Origin: Lingula anatina
Taxonomy: Eukaryota > Brachiopoda > Lingulata > Lingulida > Lingulidae
Direction of reading: 5' to 3'
DNA length: 64,000 bases
NCBI RefSeq assembly: GCF_001039355.2
Contig: NW_019773692.1
Coordinates: 351,490 to 415,489, forward strand
Positions 45,422-58,900 of this stretch are shown here, in pieces. The notes under the pieces were generated by a model that saw only the letters and a program-made list of their open reading frames with translations, was not told the DNA's origin and did not search any database. How positions within the stretch are numbered: position 1 is the first letter of the stretch; each line of letters starts with the position of its first letter. Position numbers and translations under genes: made by a program.

Positions 45422-47280
45422 TCACGTGTTCTTATCAGCCTCAGGGTAAGTTGGGAACTTGGCTATTTCAATCTTTTCTTTAACTTTATATGATGGATAT
45501 AGACCTGTCTTGGAAACTCTTTTATTTTCTCCTTTTGAATATCCATCCCAGTGGTTTCCAGCAATTCCAACTAAATCCCCAGGTTCAAGAGGAATTTCTC
45601 CTGGCCGCGGACTATGTGCATAGATTGCTATCTGATTATGTCCGTGCTGTCCGCCATAGTAATAGACATCGTCAAGTGAACGGAAGTAGGTTGAAGCGTC
45701 TGTGTGCATCGTCTGCATTATTTCGTAGGCTAATCGACATACCTGAAACACATTTTGGAGAAGGATTATATAATTACTACAAAGTGCAAAAGAATCTTTG
45801 GCTGAAAGGAAGTAAACTAATAAGAGGATCAGAGAGGCGATACCGCCTCCGAATATTGTACCACCAGCTGGAGCAAGCGCATTCGTATAGACCCCCACAT
45901 ACACAAAATAAGGGGTGCAGCCACCAGTCTTGTGCTTGACAAGCTGTAAAAATGCAATCAACAAGAATTTTCAAAATATGCAAAAAATATATATAACTAA
46001 AAATGGTGCAATCAAAGTTAAGTTCATTGTAAGGTAGGTCAAAGGTCAATTTCAAGGTCACAGTAAATTGCCAGTATATGACTTCCTATCCAACTTCAAT
46101 AGTAACTATGGACCTATCTCTGCCAGTTTTGGAGATAAAAGGGAAGCAAAATTTGCAAAGTTCAGTTCATGGTGAAAAGTANAATAACACAAAAACTTTA
46201 AAACTCTAAATTCTGGAAAAGCTAAAATTTGGGATGAACTAGCAAGGTGACTTACCTGAGATGAAAAAGTACAAACAAGAAAATCCGTCATGGATAAGAA
46301 ATGTATATCTATGATGATTCCACGTAAAGACATGTCAGAGTACCTGCTGCCCAGACCAGCTGATTTGGCAATGTCTTGATCCCCAACAAATTCATAATTA
46401 GGGAACCTGAAGAATCAAGCGAACAGTGACCTAATTTAAGAGCAATATATATTATATATTGGCACTATATAGAACATTTACACAATCTAAATACAGTTTC
46501 TTCAAGAAATTACAAAGAATTATACCTATTTTGTTGAGGAATCTGTTCTTAACTTGCAATGAATTTGGTATTCAATTTAATTTTTTTGATTCTATTAAAA
46601 TTTATGTTCTTTAATAACATTAAACTTTCATACACCACAGAGCCTCTTACTTGGATCTTGCCTCAGGAAGAACTCCAGGATCATCTGAAGCCAAATAGAC
46701 TCGTTTTTTCTCTATCTTTTGTCTCCTTGACAACAGTTCATAATATTCATCTACGTGAAACATGTACTCTTCAATAGAGTGGAAGGCTGCCTCAGTGCCA
46801 ACTTTATCAGTCCGCCGGACATGTATTCTGGTAGAATAAGACAAGAAAACTCAGACTTAGAGAGATTCAAGTTGAATTATCAAACATTTCAATACTTATA
46901 ACAACCAACTGCCAATTACTGTATATACTTTAACTGTTAATATAGTTACAGGTTTGATTTTTCCTAAAACCTTAACATCAGACCCATCAAAGCAATCAAG
47001 ACTTCGTGTATTATTACAACACCAGCAACTTACCCTACAATTGGGTTTTTAAAACCAAATTTCGCTTGGACATTGTCCAAGTCTTGTTTTAATTCTGGTT
47101 GGTAGCGTAAGAGATATTTCACAACCTGTCCCATCCACCACACAAAAGGGTGTCCATGGAAACGTGTGAGGCGAGGCGCCAGATCTTCTGGTATGGACTG
47201 AGGAAGTTGATCAGGGCGAGGACGGATACTGTCAACAATTGGTAAACTGACAGCCTGGACATCTTTTATCTCGTTCTCAG
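45422..47280 (-). CDS. FUT8: FUT8-like alpha-1,6-fucosyltransferase, last four exons only
   Basis: Golgi enzyme that adds core fucose to the innermost GlcNAc of N-glycans. Exons: 47280-47034, 46827-46651, 46406-46256, 45742-45422; phases agree and give about 297 residues, the C-terminal half. Seen: [60 protein letters not shown] (the GDP-fucose-binding Arg motif), [52 protein letters not shown] and the SH3-like tail [40 protein letters not shown]. The membrane anchor, coiled coil and N-terminal catalytic half should lie upstream, but I find none of them in 47281-52957. Either they are outside the window, lost in assembly, or absent. Confidence 0.92.
45820..45892. repeat. Conserved interspersed repeat, copy 1
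   Basis: About 70 bp containing AGAGGATCAGAGAGGCGATA, CCGCCTC and TATTGTACCACCAGCTGGAG. GAGGCG/CGCCTC forms a short palindrome. Nearly the same block occurs at 47592-47664, also in the FUT8-like locus. Possibly part of a SINE; no Pol III A/B boxes recognised. Confidence 0.6.
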
Positions 47281-47591
47281 CTGAAATACATTGAGATTTT
47301 ATCATGTGGCTGTGCTAAATAACTATATCAAATTTTGTTTGAAGAAAATATAGTTTCATTATCTGAATGATTCCAGGTACTAATTAACAACTGATAATGA
47401 AAAGACTGTTAAACTGCCAAGTTAGTCTGGCACATCATACTATAATTAATATTTGACATGAAAAGTATGTTATTTGATTACCTGCAGGTGCTTGAATGGT
47501 GGAGTGTGGAATTTGTAATGCAATTAACAAGACGTGCAAACAAGTACAGTTCTAATATATACAATGTGTTCACATGTGTACATTATTGTAA

Positions 47592-47664
47592 CTAGAGGAT
47601 CAGAGAGGCGATACCGCCTCTGGATATTGTACCACCAGCTGGAGTAAGCTCATTCGTATGGAAC
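47592..47664. repeat. Conserved interspersed repeat, copy 2
   Basis: Same orientation as 45820-45892, about 90% identical over 70 bp, and followed by a short A-run (CACCAAAAAAAAAC). Confidence 0.6.
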
Positions 47665-47822
47665 ACCAAAAAAAAACAAGGCAGCAAAGCTGTCAAATGT
47701 ACAGACAAAAACACAAAATAAAAATGCAGAAAATGGTTCATTTTGTCAATTTTGATGCCTACAATAGCACTGTCAATCAACGCTGAAATTTAATCATGCA
47801 CAACAGGTGACATCGTCAATAA

Positions 47823-47978
47823 CAGGAGCTGATCCAGAGATATTTTCTGACAGTATTCCAGATTATCTTTGTTGATCCATCCTACATTTTTGATGGTCTT
47901 CCAACAGAAAAAAGAGATTCCCATCAATGTGATCTTTAAAATCTGAAAGACCCAGAAGATGGCCTCAATCCACCCCTG
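47823..47978. mobile_element. CAGGGGCGG-family MITE, copy 2
   Basis: 156 bp, left end CAGGAGCTGATCCAGAGATA, right end CAATCCACCCCTG. Flanked by CAATAA direct repeats (47817-47822, 47979-47984). About 75% similar to 57593-57759. Confidence 0.75.
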
Positions 47979-48006
47979 CAATAAGATTACAGTTTCAGGA
48001 CCAAAT

Positions 48007-48332
48007 TCACATAATGAAAATCCCAATATCTAAATAATGATGACAGTGCATAAGATAATATTACATAATGTTTAAAGACATAAAAACCAATGCAACTGCT
48101 TATGTGGAAATACAGAAAATGTGAAGAGCTTCAGGTGGATGGGAGCTGAAAATGCCAGTGTTTGAAAAAAAAAANTCACATAATGAAAATCCCAATATTT
48201 GAATAATGATGACAATGCATAAAATAATATTACATAATGTTTAAAGACATAAATGCAACTGTTTATGTGGAAATACAGAGAATGTGAAGAGCTTCAGGTG
48301 GATGGGAGCTGAAAATGCCAGTGTTTGAAAAA
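48007..48332. repeat. Direct duplication of about 165 bp around a single n
   Basis: 48007-48170 and 48176-48332 are about 93% identical and separated by an A-run and the n at 48175. The arrangement looks like two alleles or read ends placed side by side at a scaffold join. Confidence 0.8.
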
Positions 48333-48904
48333 TAAATTAAAAAGAAAACACAAAAAAATTTCCCATTAAAGCTGCTATTCAAACTTTTAATCTTGCTGTA
48401 ATAACATGATATGAATAACCCCAATGTGTTTGAGGATAATAAGGCACTGTTATTCAAATATTTTTTTTCTTTTGTTAACTTATTTGCAACATTAAACAAC
48501 ATTTACCTGCATAATTATCACAGATTCCTAATTATGTGACACAGTTAAGAGAGCTTAACCTATGGGACTTTACTTTACTCAACGTGTTTTATGTAATCTT
48601 ATTTAATGGGCACTTGGAAATTAATTAGGCAAATGATTAGGCAATAAAACAATTTTAAATGTCCAGTTTGCTCCATTCTGAGATTCTGAACATGGTGAAT
48701 GATTGAATCTGACAAACTGTAAAGATATGAGTTTATCATTATTTCCATTTTTTGACATTTTATTACACAATTACAGGTTTACCATCTTTTTTATATAATC
48801 AACTAACAATATTGTTAAGATGCAGAAAATGTCAAAAGAACACCTTTACATATCTAATTAGTTCACATATGAGATTGTTAACATGCCTAAGAATTAAATC
48901 AAAG

Positions 48905-49700
48905 GAAAAAACACTTATATACAAAAAAGGCATAACTTCACCAGAACTGAACCAATGGAGCTTATTTTCGAACTCAATCTGTATTTCAGTAAGACTGATC
49001 ACCCCTGTAAATTTCAAGACAATTGGCCAATTGATTTTCCTTGAAATGCGTTATCGGTATTGAATACATGCTAAAAAAAGTGAAAAAACAGCATAACTTT
49101 CATAAAATGGGTCCAATCACGCTGATTTTCAAACTTGACCTGTGTATTATGAATAGTCATCAGTTCTGTAAGTTTCAAGCCGAAAGGTAAAACGGTTTTT
49201 CACTTATCGTGTTATCAGTGTTGCATATATGCTTAAAAAAATGAAAAAATAGCATAACTTCCATAAAATTGGCCCGATCATGCTGATTTTCAAACTTGAC
49301 CTGCGTATTATGTATATTCATTAGTTCCATAAGTTTCAAGCCAAAAGGTAAAACGGTTTTTCACTTATCGTGTTATCGGTGTTGCATATATGCTGAAAAA
49401 AGTGAAACAAGAGAAAAAACAGTTTTCCACTTATCGTGTTATTGGTAAAAGTGCACGGCGACGGCGACGACGGCGACGGCGACAGCGACGGCGACGACAG
49501 ACGCAGATGACGGCTATATGTACAGACACATCTGTGTCTGTACATAAAAAACAGCATAACTTCCATATAGATGGCCATATCATGCTGATTTTCGAACTTG
49601 ACCTGCATATTATGAAAGCTCATCAGTTCTGTAAGTTTCAAGCCAAAAGGTAAAACGGTTTTTCACTTATCTTGTTATCAGTGGTCAAAGTGCACGGCGA
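48905..49700. repeat. Diverged tandem repeat of about 158 bp
   Basis: Four units with GCATAACTTCCATAAAAT, CTGATTTTCAAACTTGACCT, TAAGTTTCAAGCCAAAAGG and CACTTATCGTGTTATCGGTG. The first is the most diverged. A (GGCGAC)n stretch at 49454-49500 and a second at 49694-49708 interrupt or end the array. Confidence 0.8.
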
Positions 49701-49725
49701 CGACGACAGACGCAGGTGATGGCTA

Positions 49726-51687
49726 TATGTACAGACACATCTGTGTCTGTACATAAAAATCATAGAATTCCGAGGGAAATGCTCAGTTCAAATTTTCGAG
49801 AACAAAATTTGAGTGTAATTTTCATGTCTAACTGAACCAACATGCAAATTGTTTTGGGATTGGACATTCCTTAATGCTGAGAAATATATTACCATCTATA
49901 TCACCTTGTATCACTAGGATCCATTTCCTTATCCTTTTCTCTTTATATTTGTATAAGAGCAACCTTGCTTTAAAATAAATAAAATTACCGTTTGCAAATG
50001 CACAAAGTCTTAATTCAGTTCCATTTACGTACAACAAAATCAAAGAAAAGGTCAACCCCTACACATTTAATACACCAATCTTTATTTCAATTCAGTTCAT
50101 ATGCTACATCTCTGTACAAGTTTTATTGGCTTCATTCAAGACAAAGATGAACACCAGGTTAACAACAAGTAAGGTGATCCGCAACTGGAATTAATGCTAC
50201 TATATATATATGTTCAATATTGAAGAAGAAGAAAGCAGCATATAGTACTTGTCAAATTACTGTGAATATTCTTTTGAGCTGACCACATGAACCTACAAAG
50301 TAAAGGATGAGAAAATGATGCAATGGTGATTAAAATTACTAATAACAACGGAGTGAAATTTGATATGCTTTCGCCAGACTAATTTACACTTATATTAATT
50401 TTTTTCTTGTGATTGACAGAGCAATATTGTTTTAAGACAGGCATACCAAATTAACATGCCACCCTTCCCTTAAATTATGCAAAAATCATTTTTAATGGAA
50501 TGTCTTGTACATTACCTCAAAATGAAAAAGGGGAGAATTGATTTTGAAAAAGTTACTACATCAATTTTAAACAAAATGATTTGACCTGACAGGAACACTA
50601 GTACCTGCAGAGAAAGCAGCTGGACATACTTGTAACCAAAAAGAAAGTTGGAATATTCCATCAATGTAATCCATACAGCAAAAAAAAAAAAAAAAAAAAA
50701 GGTAACNCTTTATGTACAGACACATCTGTGTCTGTAAATAAAAATCATAGAATTCCGAGGGAAATGCTCAGTTCAAATTTTCGAGAACAAAATTTGAGTG
50801 TAATTTTCATGTCTAACTGAACCAACATGCAAATTGTTTTGGGATTGGACATTCCTTAATGCTGAGAAATATATTACCATCTATATCACCTTGTATCACT
50901 AGGATCCATTTCCTTATCCTTCTCTTTATATTTGTATAAGAGCAACCTTGCTTTAAAATAAATAAAATTACCGTTTGCAAATGCACAAAGTCTTAATTCA
51001 GTTCCATTTACGTACAACAATATCAAAGAAAAGGTCAACCCCTACACATTTAATACACCAATCTTTATTTCAATTCAGTTCATATGCTACATCTCTGTAC
51101 AAGTTTTATTGGCTTCATTCAAGACAAAGATGAACACCAGGTTAACAACAAGTAAGGTGATCCGCAACTGGAATTAATGCTACTATATATATATGTTCAA
51201 TATTGATGAAGAAGAAAGCAGCATATAGTACTTGTCAAATTACTGTGAATATTCTTTTGAGCTGACCACATGAACCTACAAAGTAAAGGATGAGAAAATG
51301 ATGCAATGGTGATTAAAATTACTAATAACAACGGAGTGAAATTTGATATGCTTTCGCCAGACTAATTTACACTTATATTAATTTTTTTCTTGTGATTGAC
51401 AGAGCAATTGTTTTAAGACAGGCATACCAAATTAACATGCCACCCTTCCCTTAAATTATGCAAAAATCATTTTTAATGGAATGTCTTGTACATTACCTCA
51501 AAATGAAAAAGGGGAGAATTGATTTTGAAAAAGTTACTACATCAATTTTAAACAAAATGATTTGACCTGATAGGAACACTAGTACCTGCAGAGAAAGCAG
51601 CTGGACATACTTGTAACCAAAAAGAAAGTTGGAATATTCCATCAATGTAATCCATACAGCAAAAAAAAAAAAAAAAAAAAAGGTAAC
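49726..51687. repeat. Direct duplication of about 980 bp around a single n
   Basis: 49726-50706 and 50711-51687 are near-identical from TATGTACAGACACATCTG to a poly-A run followed by GGTAAC, and are separated only by the n at 50707. Differences are single bases and small indels, as between two haplotypes. Treat as a likely assembly duplication. I see no exon inside, although the minus-strand frame after the A-run (MDYIDGIFQLSFWLQVCPAA) is open. Confidence 0.85.
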
Positions 51688-52957
51688 AAATTGCAAAAAG
51701 AAATATTTTATATTGCACACTAGCAGTCACTCATGCAGATGAAGATAATGACTCTTTATCTGTACAGGAATACATGTATGACATCAAAGTTATTTTCTTC
51801 AAGTCCATTCACAGTATACATTTGTTTAAAGAGTAAGGTAAACCATCAAAAAAAAAAAAAAATGATACTTTCAATCATAAATAAATTATACACTTCCACC
51901 TTTTGCAAAATTCATGATGCCCAAAATGCACATTATGAGAAAAAGATGCGTAGTTTACCTTAAATCCAAAAAGGAAGTAATAGTATGCAACAAACAATAC
52001 AAAGAAGGGGGATTACAACACCTGTTACCAAGGAAAAGCAAAAGTCACAACTGACAGAGCTTTAAGTGGTATTACAAACAATGTCCTTTTGAACCGTACT
52101 GCAAGATTATATGGCCAGTAGGTTTTTTTCCAACTAAAGATTGCATGAATAATGGCATTTGTAAATGACTGCTGCATATAAAAGCCACAAAGGCAATACA
52201 CATTTGGTTACAGGTACAATATACAGCACGTTGTACCATTTCAAATGGTAGAAGTATATATTAATATGTTTAAATGATCACAACTAATGAATACATTCAT
52301 TCTAGAAATCATTTCCTTAAATAATGTTCAACTAAATAAATCTCAAATGAACCATTATTTACAATAACAATAAAACTTGCACTTTCCCCTTTGGCAATAG
52401 AAAGAATATTACTTAGCATGAAATATATCATTAATAATTCGTAAGTTTGCACTGTTGGGTATGTATGTAGTCTTTGCAATTTTCTATAGAAATTTAATAC
52501 TACATGCAGAAAGAAACTTAAACATTATACAACATTATTTCATGCCTTAACAGAGTAATGTTCAGTTTCACTAGTAATAGTTAAAATTGCTTCATATTAG
52601 ATGTTCATTCTATATAAAGTATAGAAACAGCATAAAAGGAAGTGGTAGATTTACAATATCAGAAATGTATGACATCTTCCTCTTGACTAGAACCAATCAT
52701 AACTTGTTAATATCTGCAATAACACACACAAACCCAAATTCAACTGCTGACATAAACTGCACTGGAACACTATTGTTTGATGGAAACAGAAGATCTCTCC
52801 CATCACATCTGCTCAGTGTTTTCTTCAATCACAAATCGTGTACCAAACTTTGAGCAATGCTCCTGAAGTCTCAGTCTTCAGCTAAGATCTTTGCTCCAGC
52901 TAATCTCTACTCTCCTGCGGCATGTCTTAGACAATTCTACGGCTGCAAAATGAATTC
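51688..52957 (-). other. STXBP5 3' untranslated region and flank
   Basis: AT-rich sequence after the tomosyn stop codon. No exon recognised on either strand. Confidence 0.45.
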
Positions 52958-55900
52958 CTAGAACTGGTACCATTTTTTGTCTTTGTAATGCTGAGACAAG
53001 GCATGTGCTGAATCACGATAACTCTTAGCCTTGTCCATCATGGCTGCCGTACGCATTTCTAATTCTCCCAATTTTTCGCCCCTCTCCATGGCAAGCTGGA
53101 ATAAAGAGCATTATAATAAGTGTCTATAGCTTAACAAGATGAAACAAATTCCCTTCATCCTGAGAAACTGACACAAAGTCTATACCAATGTGAAAGAGAG
53201 AATGTAACAGAGGAGGACCAGAGGAATGATTAAATGGATGAAAGTTCTTAATGTGAAAGATGATAAACCTTAGTGACATGAATCTACTGTGAAGAACCAT
53301 TATATATTACCATTTTTGCTCTCCCAATCTCTGAAGTTGCTGAAGCAGCTGATGCCTGTGCTGAGGCCATGCCACCAGGTATATGCTTCGCAAGACCTTT
53401 AGCTGCCTTTCCACTCGTTTCTCCAACTGAAATGGAAAATATAGGATCAGTGTACTGTCCCTTTTTCAGGTTTTAACTTTTTAACAAGTGCATGTAATGA
53501 AAATGATTCACTTAATTTTTACCATTGTTCAGAACGAAAAAAAAAATCCTGCAGTTCATCAGTATAATCTACTTTTATTCTGATATAAAGAAATTTCCCC
53601 ATTACACACAGTCAAATCAAGATGGCATCCTTCTAAGTTTACAACCTAGCTAGTTACTTACATAGCTGCTCCCTGTCCAATGTCTGTGTTCCACCACTAA
53701 ACAGGTTCTTGAAAAATCCTTGCTTTGGCTGTTCAGGGGTCTCACAGGGAAGAAACAAATCACCCAACATTTCATTTAGACTTTCCCTGCAGAGATAATC
53801 AAATGTTATGGAGTAAACATAAATCAAACACATTCCTGTTAACTAGCAATATGCATTAAAACACAACCTTCTGGTGTGATATGTTAAAATGTACACACAA
53901 CACCTTACACATGCATATATTACCAACATGTCTGTAAACTATGGGAGGCATAATCTTTAGTAATTGACATATCTTACGTGATTTCAGCAGAGAAAGCCAC
54001 TTTCTGTACTTCATTGGGTGAACACATGTAGAGGGCATGACCATTGTTACTGATGCAGAAAGACCTGGCCATTCTATAATAGACAATTAACACATAGAAC
54101 TAAATCAACTCTTCAACTATTATTGGATATAAAAGGGTATAAGAGCTATTATTGTATTCAACGGTATAAGAGCACTTGTGCTCATTATATCGCTCAATAA
54201 ATCAAATGATTCACACCCTGAATATGGTTATACACCATCTTCTCATCTGATAGATTTGTTGTGAATCTTTTTCACCAATAAACAAAAAATTTAAGTTGCT
54301 ACATTTTCCTTCTCAAATGTACTTTTACATTATACACTGGTTCTTTGACTATGCTATACATTAATATAGATCTTCACAAAAACTGATGTCTTAATTAAAT
54401 ATGATCTTAATGGAGAACTAAGAAAATTGTATTATTCCTATAATATATAAACTCCACCCAAAGAAGCAGTAACAATAAAACAGTATGCAGTAACCACCAT
54501 GTTCACTAAATTATACAGAATGTCTTAAAACAGAGAGCATTTAACTAGAATCTAACAAAAGAAAAATAACATTTAGTATGCAGATTTGATTTTCATACAA
54601 ACATTTAACATATATAAAACCTAAAATGATGGCAAAAGAGGTGCAAATATACCAAAATATGTCAACAAATAATTTTCAAAAACAACTAGAGGAGTATCTT
54701 ACGTACAGGGTCAGCCCTTCCTCATAGGCAGCCATGTCAGAGTATGGTTGACTGTTGAAATAAATAAAAAATAAACAACAGGTAACAATCAGGGTGGCTA
54801 AAAAGGGTAACTAAAAACCAAATGAAATAAACAGGTGTGAACATCTGAAGCATACACGTAGTAACATCCAGTTAGATCTTGAGTTCCTATCAATTAGTTG
54901 GTTGAATTGGCATTATTAAGGAGATTACTAAGGTGTACAATATACTTTGAAATTATTATACTAACATACAACTGAGTGAAAAACTACAATTCATGTGCTG
55001 AGAGACTCATGTGCTCTTATCTACATGGCAAGTCAGAAAGATGGCACTAACAATAACACATTTCTCAGCAAAAGAATAAGAAATCCAACCTAAGTCCATA
55101 CTGAAATCTGTACATGTGTGTGCTATTCATGAAACCACACGTTGAAATTTTCTATATGATTTCATTCGTCTATTGTATTATTCTAATAAGCGTGTATTGC
55201 AATGCATTTAACAAAAAGGCAAATAACGAAAAAAAAAAAAAAATGTAAACCTAAAATGAAACAAAAATAACATGTAATGTACCTAAGTAAGACTAACATC
55301 AAAATAAGTGATTTTTGGATGGAGCGGGATTCTATTCTGACTAGAAATATTTTAACAATTACAGAATCCCAGATGATGATTCTTGTGACATTTATATAAA
55401 ACTTCCATACTTCACAACTTCACCTGAGATCAGTCAGTGATAAGAAATCCATATCCATCAAAACTCTGAGGCTCGGCAAACTGAAGACCATTAGACGGCC
55501 ACTGGCAATGAAACATACCAAGCATACGCTATCTGGAATGCACAAACAATATAACACTAATATAACAAGATTTAACAAACATCTCGATCTTACAATCTTT
55601 AAGTTTTTCTTTAACAGTTATATACATGTGGTATAGGCTGTTACATTTCAACTGTATATGTATGCTGATCTGTGCAACTAATTGGAGTCATTCTTCATTT
55701 GTAACTATACTGTTCATAAGTGAACTTCTCCTAGTCTGTATATTGATATAAAATACAAGTACACTAATCAATTCATGCTGACAACTATGCACACAACTCA
55801 GACAAATCTTGAACTACACTGTAATCTTAAAGAAATGTCAATTTAGAAACAGTAATAAATTAAAGCAGTTTTTTTGTCAAACAGCACTTCCCATTACTAT

Positions 55901-58900
55901 AAAAAACCCATAAATCATTATAAACCCTTCACCCCTCACAGCAAAAGATAGCTGGTCATTTTTTAGTATTAATAACTCATTAAAATATTTTTTAAAAACA
56001 TTTCAAAAAGTATTTGAAAAAAGGATTTTCATTACATGTCAACTCAAACATGCACATAAAAAATAACCAAAATGGAACAGAATAACGAAAGCAATAATAT
56101 ATTAAACCGTATCCAGTCTTTAAACCAAAGAAGGTGAAGGTTGAGATTGAAGGTGATCTTCACTGTATACAATTTTATTTTTACCTTTTTTTTTACTTAA
56201 AACATGCAACTTCGAAGACCAATGATGTGAAACATTCCCAAAAGTCAGCAAACAAGTTTCTCACTACATGACCTCACACTACCAACATGTTCTAAACAAA
56301 TTCAAGAAAGCACACAAAAACATGCAAATGGATGAAAAAATGATACCTTCATCAAGTGACCAGCCTTAAGAATGAAAAACAACATTTACAACAGTTTTCA
56401 GCCATTGGCAACTATTCTCTGTGCAGGTACTAAGCTAAAAATCATAATGATGCTTCATGCAGAGATGAATATGTTTACTTTTAGTGGATTAAAATTTGTA
56501 CCATTGCTTTCATTTTGTTGTTGTATGCCATGCAAAATGTAATACTTTAATTACTATCATTTTTATTTCTACTCTTGAACTGTTTTGCTTCACTGTAATT
56601 GCTGTGGTAACATTAAATCTTTTCATTACAGATGGTAAAATTCACATCACAGATAAGGTGCAACAGGGTTAGCAGGTTGGTTTCATGGTTGGAGTGTTCT
56701 TGAAGGCTACTGCAACATTTCACTGTGGGCGCTCACCACAACAGACTGTGTACATGCAGTGACACAACCTAAGTTATGCTAACAATGTTGTCAGCATTAA
56801 CTACATAAAACCACATCACCATGTTAATGGATACTGGGTATTAGCATACATAATTTTCATTTTATACTACCACATGGTGAAACAAATACACTTTATACAA
56901 TGGACATTGTTACCAATTCACCCTCCAAACAGCACATTTATCTATTTGTTTACCTTTCATGGCTACCACCTCAGCTTTGGCCACATATGAGGTCTCTGTG
57001 ACTTTGACTTTATATGCACATGTCTGAGAGGGTAGAGACATCACCTTAAAATAACAATGAAACATTACAATTATACAGCTGTAGGCAATGTCAACATATA
57101 TTATGTCCTCATCTAACTGCATTAGGCTGACAAGATCAAATTTTAAGTATTTACGTAATGCAGAGGGTGAGCTCATACAGTATCACCAAAGTCAGAGCAC
57201 AGAAGCGTCTCACGGAGCTCTTGAATATGTTTAAAAACCTTGGGTCTGCTTTTTAAGGTCACCAAATTGTTGTCTTTATAAAAACGGTTTGTATTTTATG
57301 TTCATTGCTTTGTATTAATTTCTTTCAGCACATGCATCCTACCCTGGCCTGTTTTTCTGAGCAGATAATAGCAAACTGTCTATCACACATCTCAGTTGAG
57401 GCAGTTGGAGACATCCTGGGCTTATTTCCACTCAATGATATTTGCCCTACAATGACAGATACAAATTAATTGTAAGATTCGAAAAGACAAAATCATACTT
57501 AAGAACAGATCACACAAAGACATTTGCTCAAGAATCATTTCTCAACCTGTCCCCACACTTGGATTCAACATTTGATTTCATTTACTGATTTACAGGGGCA
57601 AATACAGAGATATTTTCTTACAGTCTTCCAAACTATCTTTGTTGATCCATCCTCCATTTTTGACCGTCTTCTGATAGAAAAGTTAGATACCCGTCAATGT
57701 AAACTTTAAAATCTGGTTGTCTTATGGAGGACCCAGAAGACAACCTCAATCCACCCCTGATTTAGTTCTAAATGGCTGGCAAGTGAAATAAAATGCCATG
57801 TCTTCCTGTGCACTTCAGAGGGAACTATCCAAGTCGGAGACTCATATTTCAGGGGGTTTTATAGGAAAGTAAAGTAGCATTGCAGGATATGTAGACATGG
57901 AAAATATGACTTCAGGAAATTTCAGAATCATGCAGTATATCTTTTATTGTGGTCTTGAAGCATTTACTGCAGACATGTGAACTTACTGTCTGTCTGAGGC
58001 CTACTCCTGGCTTTCTCATCTCTGCCAGCATCCCTCCACTGCTCTGACACCGCTGGGATGAGAATACCATTGCAATCCAGGAAAGACATGGCCAGAATTG
58101 CACCTTTTAAACGAAATATTGTACCTAGAAGAGGAAAAAATCTTTCCTTTGAAATCTGGTCTTCAACAAGTTAGAATACTTTGAGAACTGACAATAAGAT
58201 TATGCGTATCTTACAGTGTATCACTTGTTTACTTTTATCTTTTAAAAAAAATGTCAGATTTTTTTTTTTTTTACATTAGATGTGAGATAAATATGAGAGT
58301 ACAAAAGACAAGTGAAAAAACCAATATCCAATTTTTTTAAATAAGGTATTCCTTTACCTTAAACAGAATACTTGATGAAACAATGACACATACATGCACA
58401 TGAATGCATATGTTTACACAGGTGCACGCGCACACACACGCACACACACACGCACACACACACACACACTCACCACTGGGTGATACAATAACAGGTTGGT
58501 TAAGCCTCTGTTCTCCTGGTGGTGGAAGGTTGAGGACAATTACTATCACAGATCCCAGGCTAGTGCCTACCCACAAACATGGACATGTGAAAGCATCTGG
58601 AAGATCAACAGGTATTTTGGGGCATTATTTAACCTCAAACTGTTGAGATATTGTAGTTTTACAATTTTACCACTATAAAACAAAGTACTGTATTTTTTGT
58701 CTCCCTGTTCTTGTATTTGGTTACAGTATATGACACATAGAAAAACCTATGTAAAAACTATATTATTTCATGTTGGGTAATGGTCACTTCCTATTTATCT
58801 CCGCCAAGGAGGTTATGTTTTCACCCCTGTTTATCTGTCTGTTTGTTTGTCTTCAACATAACTCAAAAAGTTATGGACCGATTTTGATGAAATTTTCAGG

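Noticed and set aside
49390-49653. Poly-Arg open frame
   Set aside because: Comes from the (GGCGAC)n stretch; no family or conserved context.
50000-51700. Recent functional tandem gene duplication
   Set aside because: No exon inside; the single n between the copies points to an assembly join.
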